DNA from: Alteromonas sp. KUL106 | GTDB lineage: Bacteria; Pseudomonadota; Gammaproteobacteria; Enterobacterales; Alteromonadaceae | Direction: 5' to 3' | Length of the DNA stretch: 64,000 bases | NCBI RefSeq assembly: GCF_009811415.1 | Contig: NZ_BLIG01000001.1 | Location: forward strand, 310,001 to 374,000 | Shown here: piece after piece, positions 21,376 to 31,800 of the stretch | How the letters are laid out: every line of letters starts with the position of its first letter | Position numbering within the stretch: position 1 is the first letter of the stretch | The notes under the pieces: generated by a model | The model's input: only the letters and a program-made list of their open reading frames with translations | The model's database searches: none | What the model was told of the DNA's origin: nothing | Translations under genes and position numbers: made by a program

Positions 21376-23137
21376 TTTGACCTCCTTTCAATAAGCGACT
21401 TGAGGTCACCTGTTTATCATCTGGCGTAACGTTTAGCATGTGTAACGCTCCCCCCATGATTGCAGAAAAAACAGGCGCTGCGGTATCCCCAGCGTGATAC
21501 AAATCGCCGCCTGGTTCATTTATCAATACAATGGTGACTAACCTTGGGTCAGACACGGGTGCAATACCGGCGAAAATATTGACGTACTCTTCACCGTAAC
21601 CGCCGGCCACCGCCTTGCGACTCGTGCCCGTTTTACCTGCTACGCGATACCCAGGTACCGCAGCTTTCGTTGCTGTACCACCGCGCTGCGTTACGCTCTC
21701 CATCATTTGCACGATGGCATTTGCATTCTCTTCACTTATTACGCGCTCAGACTGTCCTTGCCAAGAAGGTTGCTCAGGCGTTTTGATGATGTTAAGCGGA
21801 GTTTTAATTCCACCATTTGCTAATGTGGCATAAAGACGGCCTAGCTGTGCCGTAGTCACAGAAATCCCGTAACCAAACGACAGTGTGGCTAATTCAAATT
21901 CAGACCAGCGACTGCGTTCATGGAAGATGCCGCTGCTCTCGCCGGCCATGTTGAGTCCGGTATCACTCATCAATCCCATGTTGTAATAAGTATCAAGCAA
22001 GAACTGTTTAGGCACAGACAATGCCAGCTTCGACGTCCCCATATTTGAAGAGTGCTGAATGATTTCTTCTAGCGTCAGCTCGCCGTAATTGCGCGAGTCT
22101 TTTACTAGGCTACCGCCTAAGCGCATCCAGCCGGGATGGGTATTTACGGAATCTTCCGGCTCTACTTCACCAAACTCTAATGCAGTAAGTACCGCAAGAG
22201 GCTTTAACGCCGAACCTGGTTCAAATGCGTCTGTAATCACTCGGTTACGCATTCGGTGCGCAGAGATATCGCTTCTATCATTCGGGTTGAACGACGGCGC
22301 GTTAACCATGGCTAGCACATCGCCACTTTTCACATCGATAACAATGGCCGAAGCGGAGCTTGACTGATAGTAAATCATCGCTTCTTTTATTTCTTTGTAA
22401 GCAAGCGCCTGAATACGCTGATCAATAGTCAGCTGCAGGTCGCCGGCTTTTTCGCCAGACTTTGTTTCCAAAATTTCAACCTGACGCCCCTTAGCATCAC
22501 GACGAATTTTTCTAGAGCCTGGTGTACCCGTTAGCCATTCGTTGTACATGCGCTCCAAGCCTTCAACGCCCGTGTCGTCAACATCGGTTACGCCAATGAG
22601 CTGCGCTGACACTTCCCCGGTTGGGTAGTAGCGACGACTTTCTCGCCGAAGATAAATACCCGGAATATCTAATTTATCAACGTACTCTGCCATGGCAGGC
22701 GATACCTGACGCTGCAAATAAACAAAGCGGCGTTTAGGATTTGCCACTTTTTCTTTCAATTCGTTGACGTCTTGGCGTAGTACATCAGCCAGCGCTTCCC
22801 AGCGGCGCTCTTCATCAAAGCCGTTGTTTTCGTGAATAATTTTCGGATCAGCATAAATGGCGCGAACGGGGACACTTACCGCCAGTTCCACACCATTTCT
22901 ATCGGTGATAAGCCCGCGATAAGTTGGCATGTCGCGGGTTCGCAGCGTGCGGTTGTCGCCCTGTTGAATAAGTTCATCTGGCTCAATAACTTGAATATAG
23001 GCAGCCCGAGCTGCCAGTATGCTAAACACCAGCATAATAACAATCAGAACAACCACAAAGCGCCAATGTACCAGGCTGGGCGTAACATTTTGCTTTGCGC
23101 CGCTGGCCTTACGCTGTCGAGTGTTTGTTACGCTCAT
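21365..23137 (-). CDS. ftsI: FtsI (PBP3), septal peptidoglycan transpeptidase
   Basis: A class B penicillin-binding protein that cross-links septal peptidoglycan with FtsW. The 590-residue protein has one membrane segment (about 26-48), a dimerisation domain, and a transpeptidase domain with the active-site triads S309-A-L-K312, SSN at 363-365 and KTG at 502-504. It overlaps ftsL by four bases (ATGA). No C-terminal processing site was judged. Confidence 0.97.
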   Translation of the reverse strand: MSVTNTRQRKASGAKQNVTPSLVHWRFVVVLIVIMLVFSILAARAAYIQVIEPDELIQQGDNRTLRTRDMPTYRGLITDRNGVELAVSVPVRAIYADPKIIHENNGFDEERRWEALADVLRQDVNELKEKVANPKRRFVYLQRQVSPAMAEYVDKLDIPGIYLRRESRRYYPTGEVSAQLIGVTDVDDTGVEGLERMYNEWLTGTPGSRKIRRDAKGRQVEILETKSGEKAGDLQLTIDQRIQALAYKEIKEAMIYYQSSSASAIVIDVKSGDVLAMVNAPSFNPNDRSDISAHRMRNRVITDAFEPGSALKPLAVLTALEFGEVEPEDSVNTHPGWMRLGGSLVKDSRNYGELTLEEIIQHSSNMGTSKLALSVPKQFLLDTYYNMGLMSDTGLNMAGESSGIFHERSRWSEFELATLSFGYGISVTTAQLGRLYATLANGGIKTPLNIIKTPEQPSWQGQSERVISEENANAIVQMMESVTQRGGTATKAAVPGYRVAGKTGTSRKAVAGGYGEEYVNIFAGIAPVSDPRLVTIVLINEPGGDLYHAGDTAAPVFSAIMGGALHMLNVTPDDKQVTSSRLLKGGQSGS

Positions 23138-23469
23138 TTCAACCTCACTACTACTTCATCATCGGCAGTTGGACGATACATACCTAACTGCTTTTCAACG
23201 AGGCTTTCTATGCGGTTATGCTCGGTCAACGCGCGTTGCTCAAGTACGAGATTACGCCACTCAACATCTAGTTCATCTTTCTCTTGCATAAGGTCTTCTA
23301 GTGCGATGACCTGCTGCCTATTATGGTGACTACTCAGCGTAACCGCCATGGCACTTGCAATAACCATTAAATACAACAAAACCCGCAACTTGTTGCGGGT
23401 CAAATCTGAAACAATGATTAGCAGTAATTTAAAATTAGTGCTCGCCCTGTCTGGCGTGGCTTTGGTCAT
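23134..23469 (-). CDS. ftsL: FtsL, bitopic divisome protein
   Basis: A 111-residue protein with a basic N-terminus, one membrane segment (about 28-47) and a periplasmic coiled coil ([49 protein letters not shown]) that pairs with FtsB and activates FtsWI. Identified by its position between rsmH and ftsI and by the LVLEQ...EHNRIE pattern. Overlaps both neighbours by four bases (ATGA). Confidence 0.94.
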   Translation of the reverse strand: MTKATPDRASTNFKLLLIIVSDLTRNKLRVLLYLMVIASAMAVTLSSHHNRQQVIALEDLMQEKDELDVEWRNLVLEQRALTEHNRIESLVEKQLGMYRPTADDEVVVRLK

Positions 23470-24407
23470 AGCTTTTCTGCCACACGCAATACCGAACTTC
23501 GAGAGCGGACGTTGTTCGCAATCTCCTGTTCTGAGGGTTTTATCGCTTTGCCCAAGGCTTTAAGTACCTTATCGGCGTCTATTTCAGCCTGCGTAATGGG
23601 AAGATTGTGGGGAACCACTTTTCCTTTACTTTGCTCTTTGATAAAACGTTTTACTAAACGGTCTTCAAGAGAGTGGAACGAGATGACGGCAAGACGCCCT
23701 TCTTTCGCCAACACCTGAGTCGCCGCTTTAAGGCCCACACGAAGTTGCTCAAGCTCTGCATTAATGTAAATGCGGATCCCCTGAAACGCGCGAGTAGCCG
23801 GGTGCTTAAACTTATCTTTAACGGGAACGGCTTCATCAATGATTTGAGCCAGCTGAGCGGTACGGGTAATTGGCGTTTCTTTGCGCGTGTTGACAATGGC
23901 ATGGGCGATGCGTTTGCCAAACTTTTCTTCGCCAAACTCTTTGATTACCTGCGTAATATCTTGCTCCTCGGCACTCGCTAGCCAATCGGCCGCACTTTGA
24001 CCACGGGACGTATCCATACGCATATCAAGCGGGCCATCGCGAAGGAAGCTAAAGCCACGTTCTGCATCATCTAGCTGAGGTGAAGATACGCCTAAGTCCA
24101 TAAGCACACCGTCAATCTTACCGGTGAGCCCCAGCGCTTCGATTTCTTCTGCCATATCCCCAAACGGTGAGTGAATAATGCTGAAGCGCCTGTCATCGGC
24201 GAAGCGCTCTGCCGCTTTAATAGCTTGAGGGTCACGATCGAAAGCGATGAGTCGACCGTTATCACCTAATGCATTTAAAATATGCGCTGAATGGCCGCCA
24301 CGCCCAAATGTAGCGTCGATATAAATGCCGTCTGGTTTGATCGCAAGCGCCTCAATACACTCGTCAAGAAGTACTGAAATATGTTTAAATTCATTGGGCT
24401 GCGTCAT
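23466..24407 (-). CDS. rsmH: RsmH (MraW), 16S rRNA m4C1402 methyltransferase
   Basis: Methylates N4 of C1402 in the ribosomal P site, using S-adenosylmethionine. The 313-residue protein shows [29 protein letters not shown] (SAM motif), [33 protein letters not shown] and the C-terminal [16 protein letters not shown], diagnostic of the family. It overlaps mraZ by four bases (ATGA). Confidence 0.98.
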   Translation of the reverse strand: MTQPNEFKHISVLLDECIEALAIKPDGIYIDATFGRGGHSAHILNALGDNGRLIAFDRDPQAIKAAERFADDRRFSIIHSPFGDMAEEIEALGLTGKIDGVLMDLGVSSPQLDDAERGFSFLRDGPLDMRMDTSRGQSAADWLASAEEQDITQVIKEFGEEKFGKRIAHAIVNTRKETPITRTAQLAQIIDEAVPVKDKFKHPATRAFQGIRIYINAELEQLRVGLKAATQVLAKEGRLAVISFHSLEDRLVKRFIKEQSKGKVVPHNLPITQAEIDADKVLKALGKAIKPSEQEIANNVRSRSSVLRVAEKL

Positions 24408-24862
24408 AGCGAGAAGTCCTGTAATCGTTCGGTAAGTTCAAATTCGCCTTTGCGTTCGGTGTCTATATCAGCTTCAACTTGTTGTGCCCAAATTTCGGCA
24501 TCCCAAATTTCGAATTTGTTTAACTGACCAACTAACATGACTTCTTTTGAGAGTTTTGCGAAACTTCGCAGTGGAGTAGGAACAAGAATGCGCCCGCTTT
24601 TATCCATCTCACCTTCCGAAGCATAACCTAGTAGCAATCGCTGCAAGCGACGCTCGGCTGGGATCATGCTTGAAAGTTTAGAGAGTTTAAGCTCAATCTC
24701 TTCCCATTCGGGAAGTGGGTAAAGTAGCAAACAACTTTGTTGTGTATCGACTGTGCAGACCAGTTGTCCCTGACAATCATCCAGCAGCGACTGACGATAC
24801 TTCGTCGGTATAGCCAGCCTGCCTTTTGTATCCAGATTGATTGCGTTAGCGCCGCGGAACAT
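24404..24862 (-). CDS. mraZ: MraZ, transcriptional regulator of the dcw cluster
   Basis: A 152-residue MraZ/AbrB-fold protein with two tandem swapped-hairpin domains: [23 protein letters not shown] (1-23) and [15 protein letters not shown] (about 85-99). In E. coli it binds repeats upstream of its own gene and represses the cluster. Three 10-bp-spaced GTGG repeats are present upstream here, consistent with autoregulation. It is the first gene of the division block. Confidence 0.97.
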   Translation of the reverse strand: MFRGANAINLDTKGRLAIPTKYRQSLLDDCQGQLVCTVDTQQSCLLLYPLPEWEEIELKLSKLSSMIPAERRLQRLLLGYASEGEMDKSGRILVPTPLRSFAKLSKEVMLVGQLNKFEIWDAEIWAQQVEADIDTERKGEFELTERLQDFSL

Positions 24863-24938
24863 TCCCCTAGCCTTTTATTATTTGCTCTTGGTTTTCTTGT
24901 TTTTTGAGTACTAATCTGCAAAGTGATGATGATTTGAT

Positions 24939-24962
24939 CCACAATTCGCCACATTTACCCAC
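24939..24962 (-). promoter_or_regulatory. MraZ operator boxes
   Basis: Read on the minus strand, GTGG occurs three times at exactly 10-base intervals (24962-24959, 24952-24949, 24942-24939), in the contexts GTGGG, GTGGC and GTGGA. This matches the known MraZ site of direct TGGG-type repeats with 5-base spacers. The boxes lie between the predicted start of transcription and the mraZ ATG, about 75 bases ahead of it. Confidence 0.85.
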
Positions 24963-24970
24963 TGAGATAC

Positions 24971-25000
24971 AGTTTAGGTATCAATGATCCCCACTGTCAA
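24971..25000 (-). promoter_or_regulatory. Pmra promoter
   Basis: On the minus strand TTGACA (25000-24995) is followed by an 18-base spacer and TAAACT (24976-24971). The -35 is perfect; the -10 is moderate. The predicted start of transcription falls directly before the MraZ boxes. Confidence 0.7.
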
Positions 25001-25404
25001 GTAGAAAAAAGGCGTGAAAGCCGCATAAATACTGGGTTTAAACTGGTTAGATATACAGTGTATTGAGGAAGTGTATGATAAGGCGTATAAAAAAGATTAA
25101 AAAACACTCAGCGTTGCAAAATTAAACTTCGCTTTTATCGATGAAATGCAGTTTTGAAGCATCGGGGTGCATCTGATATTCGCATCATCACTTCCCTATC
25201 CCGAATAGATTGGGACCTTTGTTTAAGTTTGGGATGTGTTACAACATGGTGATTAACGTGCTATCAAAGACGGTCTTTTTACAATGCCAATAGTGGGGCA
25301 TCTACTTTAATAAGAATTGTCACATGAAACAGAAAATGAGCTTTCAACCTCAGCTGAAAGCTCACAGTTATTCAGCGTTATAAAAATAAAATGAAATGCC
25401 TGAA
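25001..25404. other. Intergenic region between mraZ promoter and porin gene
   Basis: About 400 AT-rich bases with no gene-sized frame. The only clear element is the porin terminator at 25337-25364. Nothing else was supported. Confidence 0.5.
25337..25364 (-). terminator. Intrinsic terminator after the porin-like gene
   Basis: A perfect 10-bp stem TGAGCTTTCA (25337-25346) with TGAAAGCTCA (25355-25364) and an 8-base loop, followed on the minus strand by TTTTC. It lies 41 bases after the porin-like stop codon. Confidence 0.8.
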
Positions 25405-26229
25405 TTAAAATCGGTACGACGCTGTCAATGACGCAACATCGCTGTCTATATCGCTATCAATATCCGTTTCATAACTTGCCGAGACTGAAAACTGATCATT
25501 GAACCAATAATCAAGCGCCACGGCTGCCGTTTTGAGGTTGTCAAAACCCTCTGGGGCGTTTGTATAGCTATAACTACCTTGAACACTTAAACCCGGACTG
25601 AAGAAATAACGCGCACTGCCTGACAGAACATCAACATCGTCAGCAATGTATTGGGCTGTAAAGTCCCATCCAGTACCTGTATTGCCTACTGTTGTATAGC
25701 GCGTAAAAACAAGCGGCGAAGTTTCATTTTCGCTTTCGCTAAAGCGCTCTTCGTCGTTATTAAAATCATAAGATCGGCGCTGATACATTAGGCCTGCTCC
25801 TATTTGCCATTCTCGTGACAAGTTGAACCCGACTTTTAAATCTACATTGGTATACTCTTCGTCAACAAACTCATCATCGAACTTGCCATGTGCACCTTCA
25901 ATCGCCAGCATCCACGTATCGTCTAAATAAAATGTACTACCTAAATTGAAAACATCGATACCGTCTAAATTAGCGTACCCACCCGACAAACTCGATACAC
26001 GCTGTAAATAGGGGTTAATTAAGTACGCACCGCTGTTTCCGCTGACCTCATCGAGGTAGCGAATATATTTAGCGCCATAGAGGTTGTCATCAAGCCCCTC
26101 AAAATCAACGGCAGTTACTTGTACTTCGTTTTGCGTAGCTGCATGCGCTGCTGAGACTGTAAATACTGAAGCCGTAATGAGTGATAGTGCAGTTAGCGTT
26201 GTTGAAAGCTTATTGGATTTGAAGTTCAT
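25405..26229 (-). CDS. Putative outer-membrane porin-like beta-barrel
   Basis: A 274-residue secreted protein with a signal peptide (cleavage likely after AAHA, residue about 30) and alternating beta strands ending in YRF, the aromatic C-terminus needed for outer-membrane insertion. Strands such as FTAQYIADDV, SARYFFSPGLSVQGSYSY and QFSVSASYETDID are typical of a small barrel. The ATG at 26229 with AAGGA ahead is preferred over a frame start 12 codons upstream. It resembles the putative general porin families, but substrate is unknown. Confidence 0.75.
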   Translation of the reverse strand: MNFKSNKLSTTLTALSLITASVFTVSAAHAATQNEVQVTAVDFEGLDDNLYGAKYIRYLDEVSGNSGAYLINPYLQRVSSLSGGYANLDGIDVFNLGSTFYLDDTWMLAIEGAHGKFDDEFVDEEYTNVDLKVGFNLSREWQIGAGLMYQRRSYDFNNDEERFSESENETSPLVFTRYTTVGNTGTGWDFTAQYIADDVDVLSGSARYFFSPGLSVQGSYSYTNAPEGFDNLKTAAVALDYWFNDQFSVSASYETDIDSDIDSDVASLTASYRF

Positions 26230-26344
26230 GTCTTTTGTCCTTAAAAAATGTGTTGGGAACGACATGTAAGATAAGGTATTAAAACTTAACGGTTTCTGAA
26301 CGAAACATGACGAAAACTGAACGTGAATTTTAGGTACAAAAAAA

Positions 26345-26360
26345 CCCGCAACTTTGCGGG
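26345..26360 (-). terminator. Intrinsic terminator after sapC
   Basis: Stem CCCGCA (26345-26350) with TGCGGG (26355-26360), extended by A-T pairs; on the minus strand it is followed by seven T residues (26344-26338). It lies 28 bases after the sapC stop. Confidence 0.88.
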
Positions 26361-26387
26361 CTTTTAAACTTCAAAATGAGGGAGCGA

Positions 26388-27174
26388 TTACGCGTTTGGC
26401 GCCGCTTCAGCCGGTGCTTCCTCTGGTTTAACCGCTGAAAGCTGCATGCTGCGAATTGGGTTTTCTGTGTCGTTAGAAAGCTCTACAAGGCGGTTTAGCT
26501 GACCAACAGACATCATTACTGCGTAAATAGCGCCTAGGAAACCTTGCTTGTGCAGCTCTAGTACTTGCGCTTCTGGCAGCTCAAGAAGTTTCTTCTCGTT
26601 GATGCTCATCATGCCTGTAACATTACGCTGCTTACCATCTTGGTAAGTAAGACGAATTTGAAGTAAGACGAATTTGAATCTGATCAAGAAGGTCTAGTTC
26701 CACCACTTTCGCTACAAAACGCTGCGTTAGCATTTCGCTGTTAGCAAGGTCCGCTAAGAACTTTTGACGGTTTTCTAGGAACTCACTCACTTCACCAGCT
26801 TCTGTGAATAGCGCTTGGCCCTCATCTGAAATAAGGTCAGAGTTCTCGTCAATGTAAACGCCAAGCTTGTCGCCGTCTGGACGAACGTCGAACGGGTAGC
26901 GAAGAATATTCATTGGCACGTGTGGGCCTTTCCAGCTGTCACCTGTAAGGAAAAGGTTCTGCCCTTGTTCCATGCCTAGCATTGTCACCACGTGGTGGCG
27001 CTTAGCGTTGGTGTCTTCAATGAAAACTAGCGGCATTGTCGCTGCAAGTTGTGCAAATTCACGAATTGTTGCAGCTGCAAGGTGTGTGTTTTTTGCAAAG
27101 CTGAAAGATGTATTTACCGCAACCTTTAGGTCTTTATGCTTTTCTTTATCTAGCGGTACAAAATTAATAGCCAT
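26388..27174 (-). pseudogene. SapC family protein, frameshifted by a 16-bp tandem duplication
   Basis: The N-terminal frame (27174 down to about 26632) encodes 180 residues of a SapC-like protein (FVPLDKEKHKDLKV, FIEDTNAKRHHVVTMLGM, NILRYPFDVRPDGD), ending in out-of-frame LTSNSSYLPRW. The rest (YQDGKQRNVTGMMSINEKKLLELP...) continues in another frame to 26388. At 26645-26678 a 16-base unit, AAGTAAGACGAATTTG, is present twice; removing one copy restores a continuous protein of 256 residues reading ...IQIRLTYQDGKQRNV. The gene is otherwise intact, so the event is recent, or it is a reversible or sequencing-related slippage. The role of SapC-type proteins in such bacteria is unclear. Confidence 0.9.
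26645..26678. repeat. 16-bp tandem duplication inside sapC
   Basis: Two exact copies of a 16-base unit at 26645-26660 and 26661-26676, with the match running two bases further. Sixteen is not a multiple of three, so it shifts the frame. Confidence 0.97.
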
Positions 27175-27555
27175 ATTTATTTCTCATACTTGTTAACTGT
27201 GGCCCCGGCTTAATTATTTGAGAAGAGCGGGTGCCACTAAAAAATTACGTCGGCCGCGCTGATGCATACTTGTCATCGATATTTGGCGGAGCGCTTGGGA
27301 GTATCCCGTATTCGCGCAATGAAGTCACGCAGTCTTCACCATAACAAGTTTTAAATTTTTATTGCAATGTAAACTTGAAGTAAACGAGCACAAACGCTTT
27401 AAAAATGAGCAATTCACGATAATTTGTCGGTTTGCGACAACATTCCGGTGCGAATGAGCGCCTATTGTCGTGGTATGAAATATCCTTTAGTCTCTTATTG
27501 CTATTTAATTAGGGGCTGTTGACCTAAGCGATAAAAAACAACATAAGGACTTTCT
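27175..27555. promoter_or_regulatory. Divergent intergenic region between sapC and the dipeptidase gene
   Basis: 381 bases that must carry promoters for both divergent genes. It contains an inverted repeat TTGTCG-N5-CGACAA (27424-27440) that could be an operator, and a 16-base string at 27510-27525 that is also found at 47008-47023. No convincing -35/-10 pair was fixed. Confidence 0.4.
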
Positions 27556-28794
27556 ATGAAGGGGCGCTTCCCACTCTCATCTTGCGCATTACTTATCTCT
27601 GCGCTTTTTGCTTCACACTCAGTGCTTGCTGAGACTTCCACTTATTCAGCATCTGAAAACGCTATCAAGATCGCGCAAGAAACCATTATTGTAGATGGGC
27701 ACATTGACGTCCCCTATCGTGTCAAAGAGAAATGGGTTGATGTTACTAAAGCCACCGAAGGCGGAGACTTTGATTACCCCCGCGCAGTGTCAGGGGGTCT
27801 TAACGCCCCATTTATGAGTATTTACGTACCCGCCAGCTTAGACAGTTCGCCTGAATCTACACAGCTTGCTCATGAGTTAATCGATTCGGTAGAAGCCATT
27901 GTTGCTCGCGCGCCGGATAAATTTGCCATTGCCAAAAGCCCTTCTGACGTAAAAGCGCAATTTGAAAAGGGGTTAATTTCTCTACCTATGGGTATGGAAA
28001 ATGGATCGCCTATTCAAGGTGATCTGGCAAATTTAATGGCTTTCTATGAGCGTGGTATCCGCTACATTACCCTGGCTCACAGTCAAGCAAACCATATTTC
28101 AGACTCTTCATATGACCTGCGCAGAAAATGGAAAGGCCTAAGCCCCTTTGGCAAAACCCTGGTGGGCGAAATGAACAACATTGGCATTATGGTGGATATT
28201 TCCCATGTGTCTGACGACGCCTTTTATCAGGTCATTGAGTTAACAAAAGTGCCAGTCATTGCATCACATTCTTCACTGCGCCGCTTTACACCTGGTTTTG
28301 AGCGCAACATGGACGACGAGATGATTAAAAAGCTCGGCGAAAATGGCGGTGTCATCATGATTAACTTTGGTTCTAGCTTTGTGTCTAAAGAAGCCGACAA
28401 GTGGCGAAGCGGCCTGACCGCTGCGCGCAAAGCGTTGGTTGAAAAGGAAGGTGAAGACAGCCCTAAGCTAGAGAATTTTGAAGAAAATTATCGCAAGGAA
28501 GTGCCTTACCCATACTCTACCCTTGATGAAGTGCTAGACCACATCGATCACGTAGTAAAACTGATTGGCGTTGATCACGTAGGTATTGGTTCAGACTACG
28601 ACGGCGTGGGTGATTCACTGCCTATCGGGCTTAAAGACGTGGCGAGCTTTCCAAACTTAGTTCAGGGGTTACTAAACAGAGGCTACAACCGTACCGACAT
28701 CGAGAAGATATTGAGCGGAAACCTTTTGCGTGTTTGGCAACAAGTGGAAGAATATGCGGAAGATCATGCGAAAGACCATGCGGCAGCGCACTAG
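27556..28794 (+). CDS. Membrane dipeptidase (peptidase family M19), exported
   Basis: A 412-residue zinc dipeptidase with a signal peptide (about 1-26, cleavage after VLA). Metal ligands fit H49 and D51 (DGHID), the bridging E148 (MGMENG), and H217 and H238 (DISHVSD, IASHSS); the GIGSDYDG motif carries the catalytic aspartate. Family members cleave dipeptides, including D-residue-containing ones, and can act on beta-lactams. AAGGAC precedes the ATG by five bases. The C-terminus is rich in His (EDHAKDHAAAH). It stands alone and has its own terminator. Confidence 0.92.
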   Translation: MKGRFPLSSCALLISALFASHSVLAETSTYSASENAIKIAQETIIVDGHIDVPYRVKEKWVDVTKATEGGDFDYPRAVSGGLNAPFMSIYVPASLDSSPESTQLAHELIDSVEAIVARAPDKFAIAKSPSDVKAQFEKGLISLPMGMENGSPIQGDLANLMAFYERGIRYITLAHSQANHISDSSYDLRRKWKGLSPFGKTLVGEMNNIGIMVDISHVSDDAFYQVIELTKVPVIASHSSLRRFTPGFERNMDDEMIKKLGENGGVIMINFGSSFVSKEADKWRSGLTAARKALVEKEGEDSPKLENFEENYRKEVPYPYSTLDEVLDHIDHVVKLIGVDHVGIGSDYDGVGDSLPIGLKDVASFPNLVQGLLNRGYNRTDIEKILSGNLLRVWQQVEEYAEDHAKDHAAAH

Positions 28795-28823
28795 TCGCGC
28801 AACGCTTTAAAAAATGAAATTTA

Positions 28824-28845
28824 GGGAAGCGTGTTATCGCTTCCC
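28824..28845 (+). terminator. Intrinsic terminator after the dipeptidase gene
   Basis: Stem GGGAAGCG (28824-28831) with CGCTTCCC (28838-28845), six-base loop, followed by CTTGTTTTTT. Confidence 0.85.
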
Positions 28846-28880
28846 CTTGTTTTTTCTACTCTACTCCACTTTCTATTCTG

Positions 28881-31800
28881 TTACGTTTTACGCGAAACGA
28901 TTAAGTAAAACGCGCATGGTAATACCAGCAGCGTCAATACCAGTGCACTCGCCATGCCGCCTACCATGGGCGCCGCTATTCGCTGCATGACCTCGCTTCC
29001 GGTACCCGTGGCATAAACCACGGGCAATAAGCCAACAATGATAGAAAGCGATGTCATCATGACAGGACGAAGTCGTGCCGATGCAGCATGAATAATGGCC
29101 TTTTTCACATGCTCATCTTTTGTAGTTTTGTCGTATTCCGCAATAGGCTTTTCAAGTGCTTCCGATACAAATTGGTTTAGATAGACCAACATGATAACCC
29201 CTATTTCCACCGCGACACCTGCAAGGGCGATAAACCCAACACCCACAGCAACCGATAGATTGAAATTAAGAAAGTAAAGCAGCCATACACTTCCCACCAG
29301 CGCCAACGGTAATGTGGCTAGTATCAATGTCACGTCACGAAGGCGTTTAAATGCCAGATAAAGCAAAAGGCAAATAATGCCTAACGTAAGAGGAATAACC
29401 ACCGATAGTTTCGCTTTCGCCCGTTCCAAATAGGCAAATTGCCCCGCCCAAGTGATTGAATATCCAGTGGGCAAATCAAGGTGCTCTTTTAAGTAACCTT
29501 TAGCCCTATCGACATACCCCCCTAAGTCAATACCTGTGGCTGAATCTGATGATATATCAATATATACCCAGCCATTTAAACGGGCGTTTTCGCTTTTTAT
29601 TCCAGCAGGCCCGTCGTCAATGCGTACTGTGGCGACATCACCTAAAGTGATATGTGCGCCATTAGGTGAAACAAATGGCATAGATGCCAAAGATTCAGGC
29701 GTATCGCGATAATCATCTAAGAACCGCATAGCAATAGGAAAACGTTCTCTTCCTTCCACTGACTGGGTCACCGCTTTGCCACCCACCGCCGTTCCAACAA
29801 CACTGTGTACGTCGTCTATCGTCATGCCGTAGCGTGCCGCTAACTGCCTGTCGATATCAACGTAGATATAGCGTCCTCCTACAACTCTTTCAGCATAAAC
29901 CGAGGCGGTATTGGGCACGTTTGGAAGGAGCTCTTCAATATCTCGGCCTATCGCCTCTATTCCCGCTAAATCGGGCCCCGCAATTTTTATTCCCACGGGT
30001 GTTTTTATTCCGGTAGCCAACATGTCGATGCGGGTTTTAATTGGCATGACCCACGCATTGGTCAACCCAGGGAACTGCACTAGCGCGTTTAGTTCGTCTT
30101 TAAGCTTTTCTGTGGTCATGCCGTCCCTCCATTGTGCCTTTGGCTTGAGCTGAATGAAGGTTTCTATCATGGTCAGTGGTGCAGGGTCGGTGGCTGTATC
30201 GGCGCGACCGATTTTCCCAAACACGGTCTCAACTTCGGGCAACGTCGCAATGAGTTTATCTGTCTGTTGCAGAAGCTCTCTGGCTTTTCCCACTGAAATA
30301 CTTGGGTAAGTCGTAGGCATATACATTAAGTCGCCCTCGTCCAATTCAGGCATAAATTCGCTACCAAGATGACTCAACGGCCAAACCATTGAGACGAGTA
30401 AGCAGAGTGCGCCAACCAAGGTGAGCACGGGAAAGTTTAGCAAACGTGCCAGCAGTGGCCGGTACACACCTTCCAATGCGCGATTAACCGGATTTTCTGC
30501 CTCAGAACGTATTCTGCCCCGGACAAAGTAGCCTGCAAGTACGGGAACTAAGGTAATGGCTAGCGCGGCTGCCGCTGCCATGGCATAGGTTTTGGTAAAC
30601 GCAAGGGGGGCAAAAAGCCGCCCCTCTTGGGCTTCTAATGCGAAAACAGGGATGAAAGATACCGTAATAATAAGGAGCGCAAAGAATAACGCTGGGCCCA
30701 CTTCTGTGGTTGATTTAATCACGAGCTCCCAGCGCTTAGCGGCCGATAGCTGCGCCGGGCTTCGCGCTGGGGTTGGCGTAGATGTCAGTGCCCCTTCACT
30801 CCCTGCAACAGAGTGCTGATGAATGTGCTTGTGAAGGTTTTCCACCACCACTATCGCTCCGTCAACCATTGCGCCTATAGCAATGGCGATGCCACCTAAA
30901 GACATAATATTGGCATTGAGCCCCTGCAGCTTCATTACGATAAAGGCGGTGAGGATACCAATGGGTAAACTGATAAGCGCAACCAACGATGACCGTAAAT
31001 GAAACAGAAAGATAGCGCATACCAAACCGACTACCAACAACTCCTCAAGCAGTTTATTAGAGAGGGTATCGACGGACCTATCAATAAGGGTTGAGCGGTC
31101 ATAAACCGGAACAATTTTTACACCTTCCGGCAAGCTTGTCGCTAAACTATCCAGCTTGGCCTTAACCGCATCAATAGTGGCTTTCGCGTTTTCACCGTAG
31201 CGCATGACAATGATGCCACCCACGGTTTCGCCGTTCCCGTTTAACTCAGCAATGCCGCGGCGCATTAACGGGCTTTCGACGACTTGGGCTACATCATTGA
31301 TAGAGATGCTCACACCATCTTTAATGACGCCCGTTGGCAACGCTAGTATATCGTTAATGCCCTGAATATAGCTTTGTGCAGTTACCATATATTCTGCTTC
31401 TGCCATTTCAATAACCGATGCGCCCGACGCGCGGTTACCGCGCTTAAGAGCAATCTCTATCATGGAAGGCTGAATGTTATAGGCTCGCAATTTTTCAGGG
31501 TCGACAATCACTTGGTACTGCTTAACCATACCGCCTACAGACGCTACTTCGGATACGCCTTCAACAGACTGCAGTTCAAACTTTAACAACCAATCTTGCA
31601 GTGCTCTTAATTCACCCGCATCCAGCGCGTTGGGCTGATTAGCATCATTTTCCAAGGCATAAATATATACCCAACCCACCCCCGTTGCATCTGGACCGAG
31701 CTGAGGTGTAACGCCCTCGGGGAGCTGCGAAGACGCTTGGCTGAGATATTCTAAAACTCGGCTTCGAGCCCAATACATATCCGTATCATCATCAAAAATG

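Noticed and set aside
27510-27525. 16-base match with 47008-47023 as proof of a second mobile element copy
   Set aside because: The match stops at 16 bases; about one such match is expected by chance in 64 kb. Kept only as a note.
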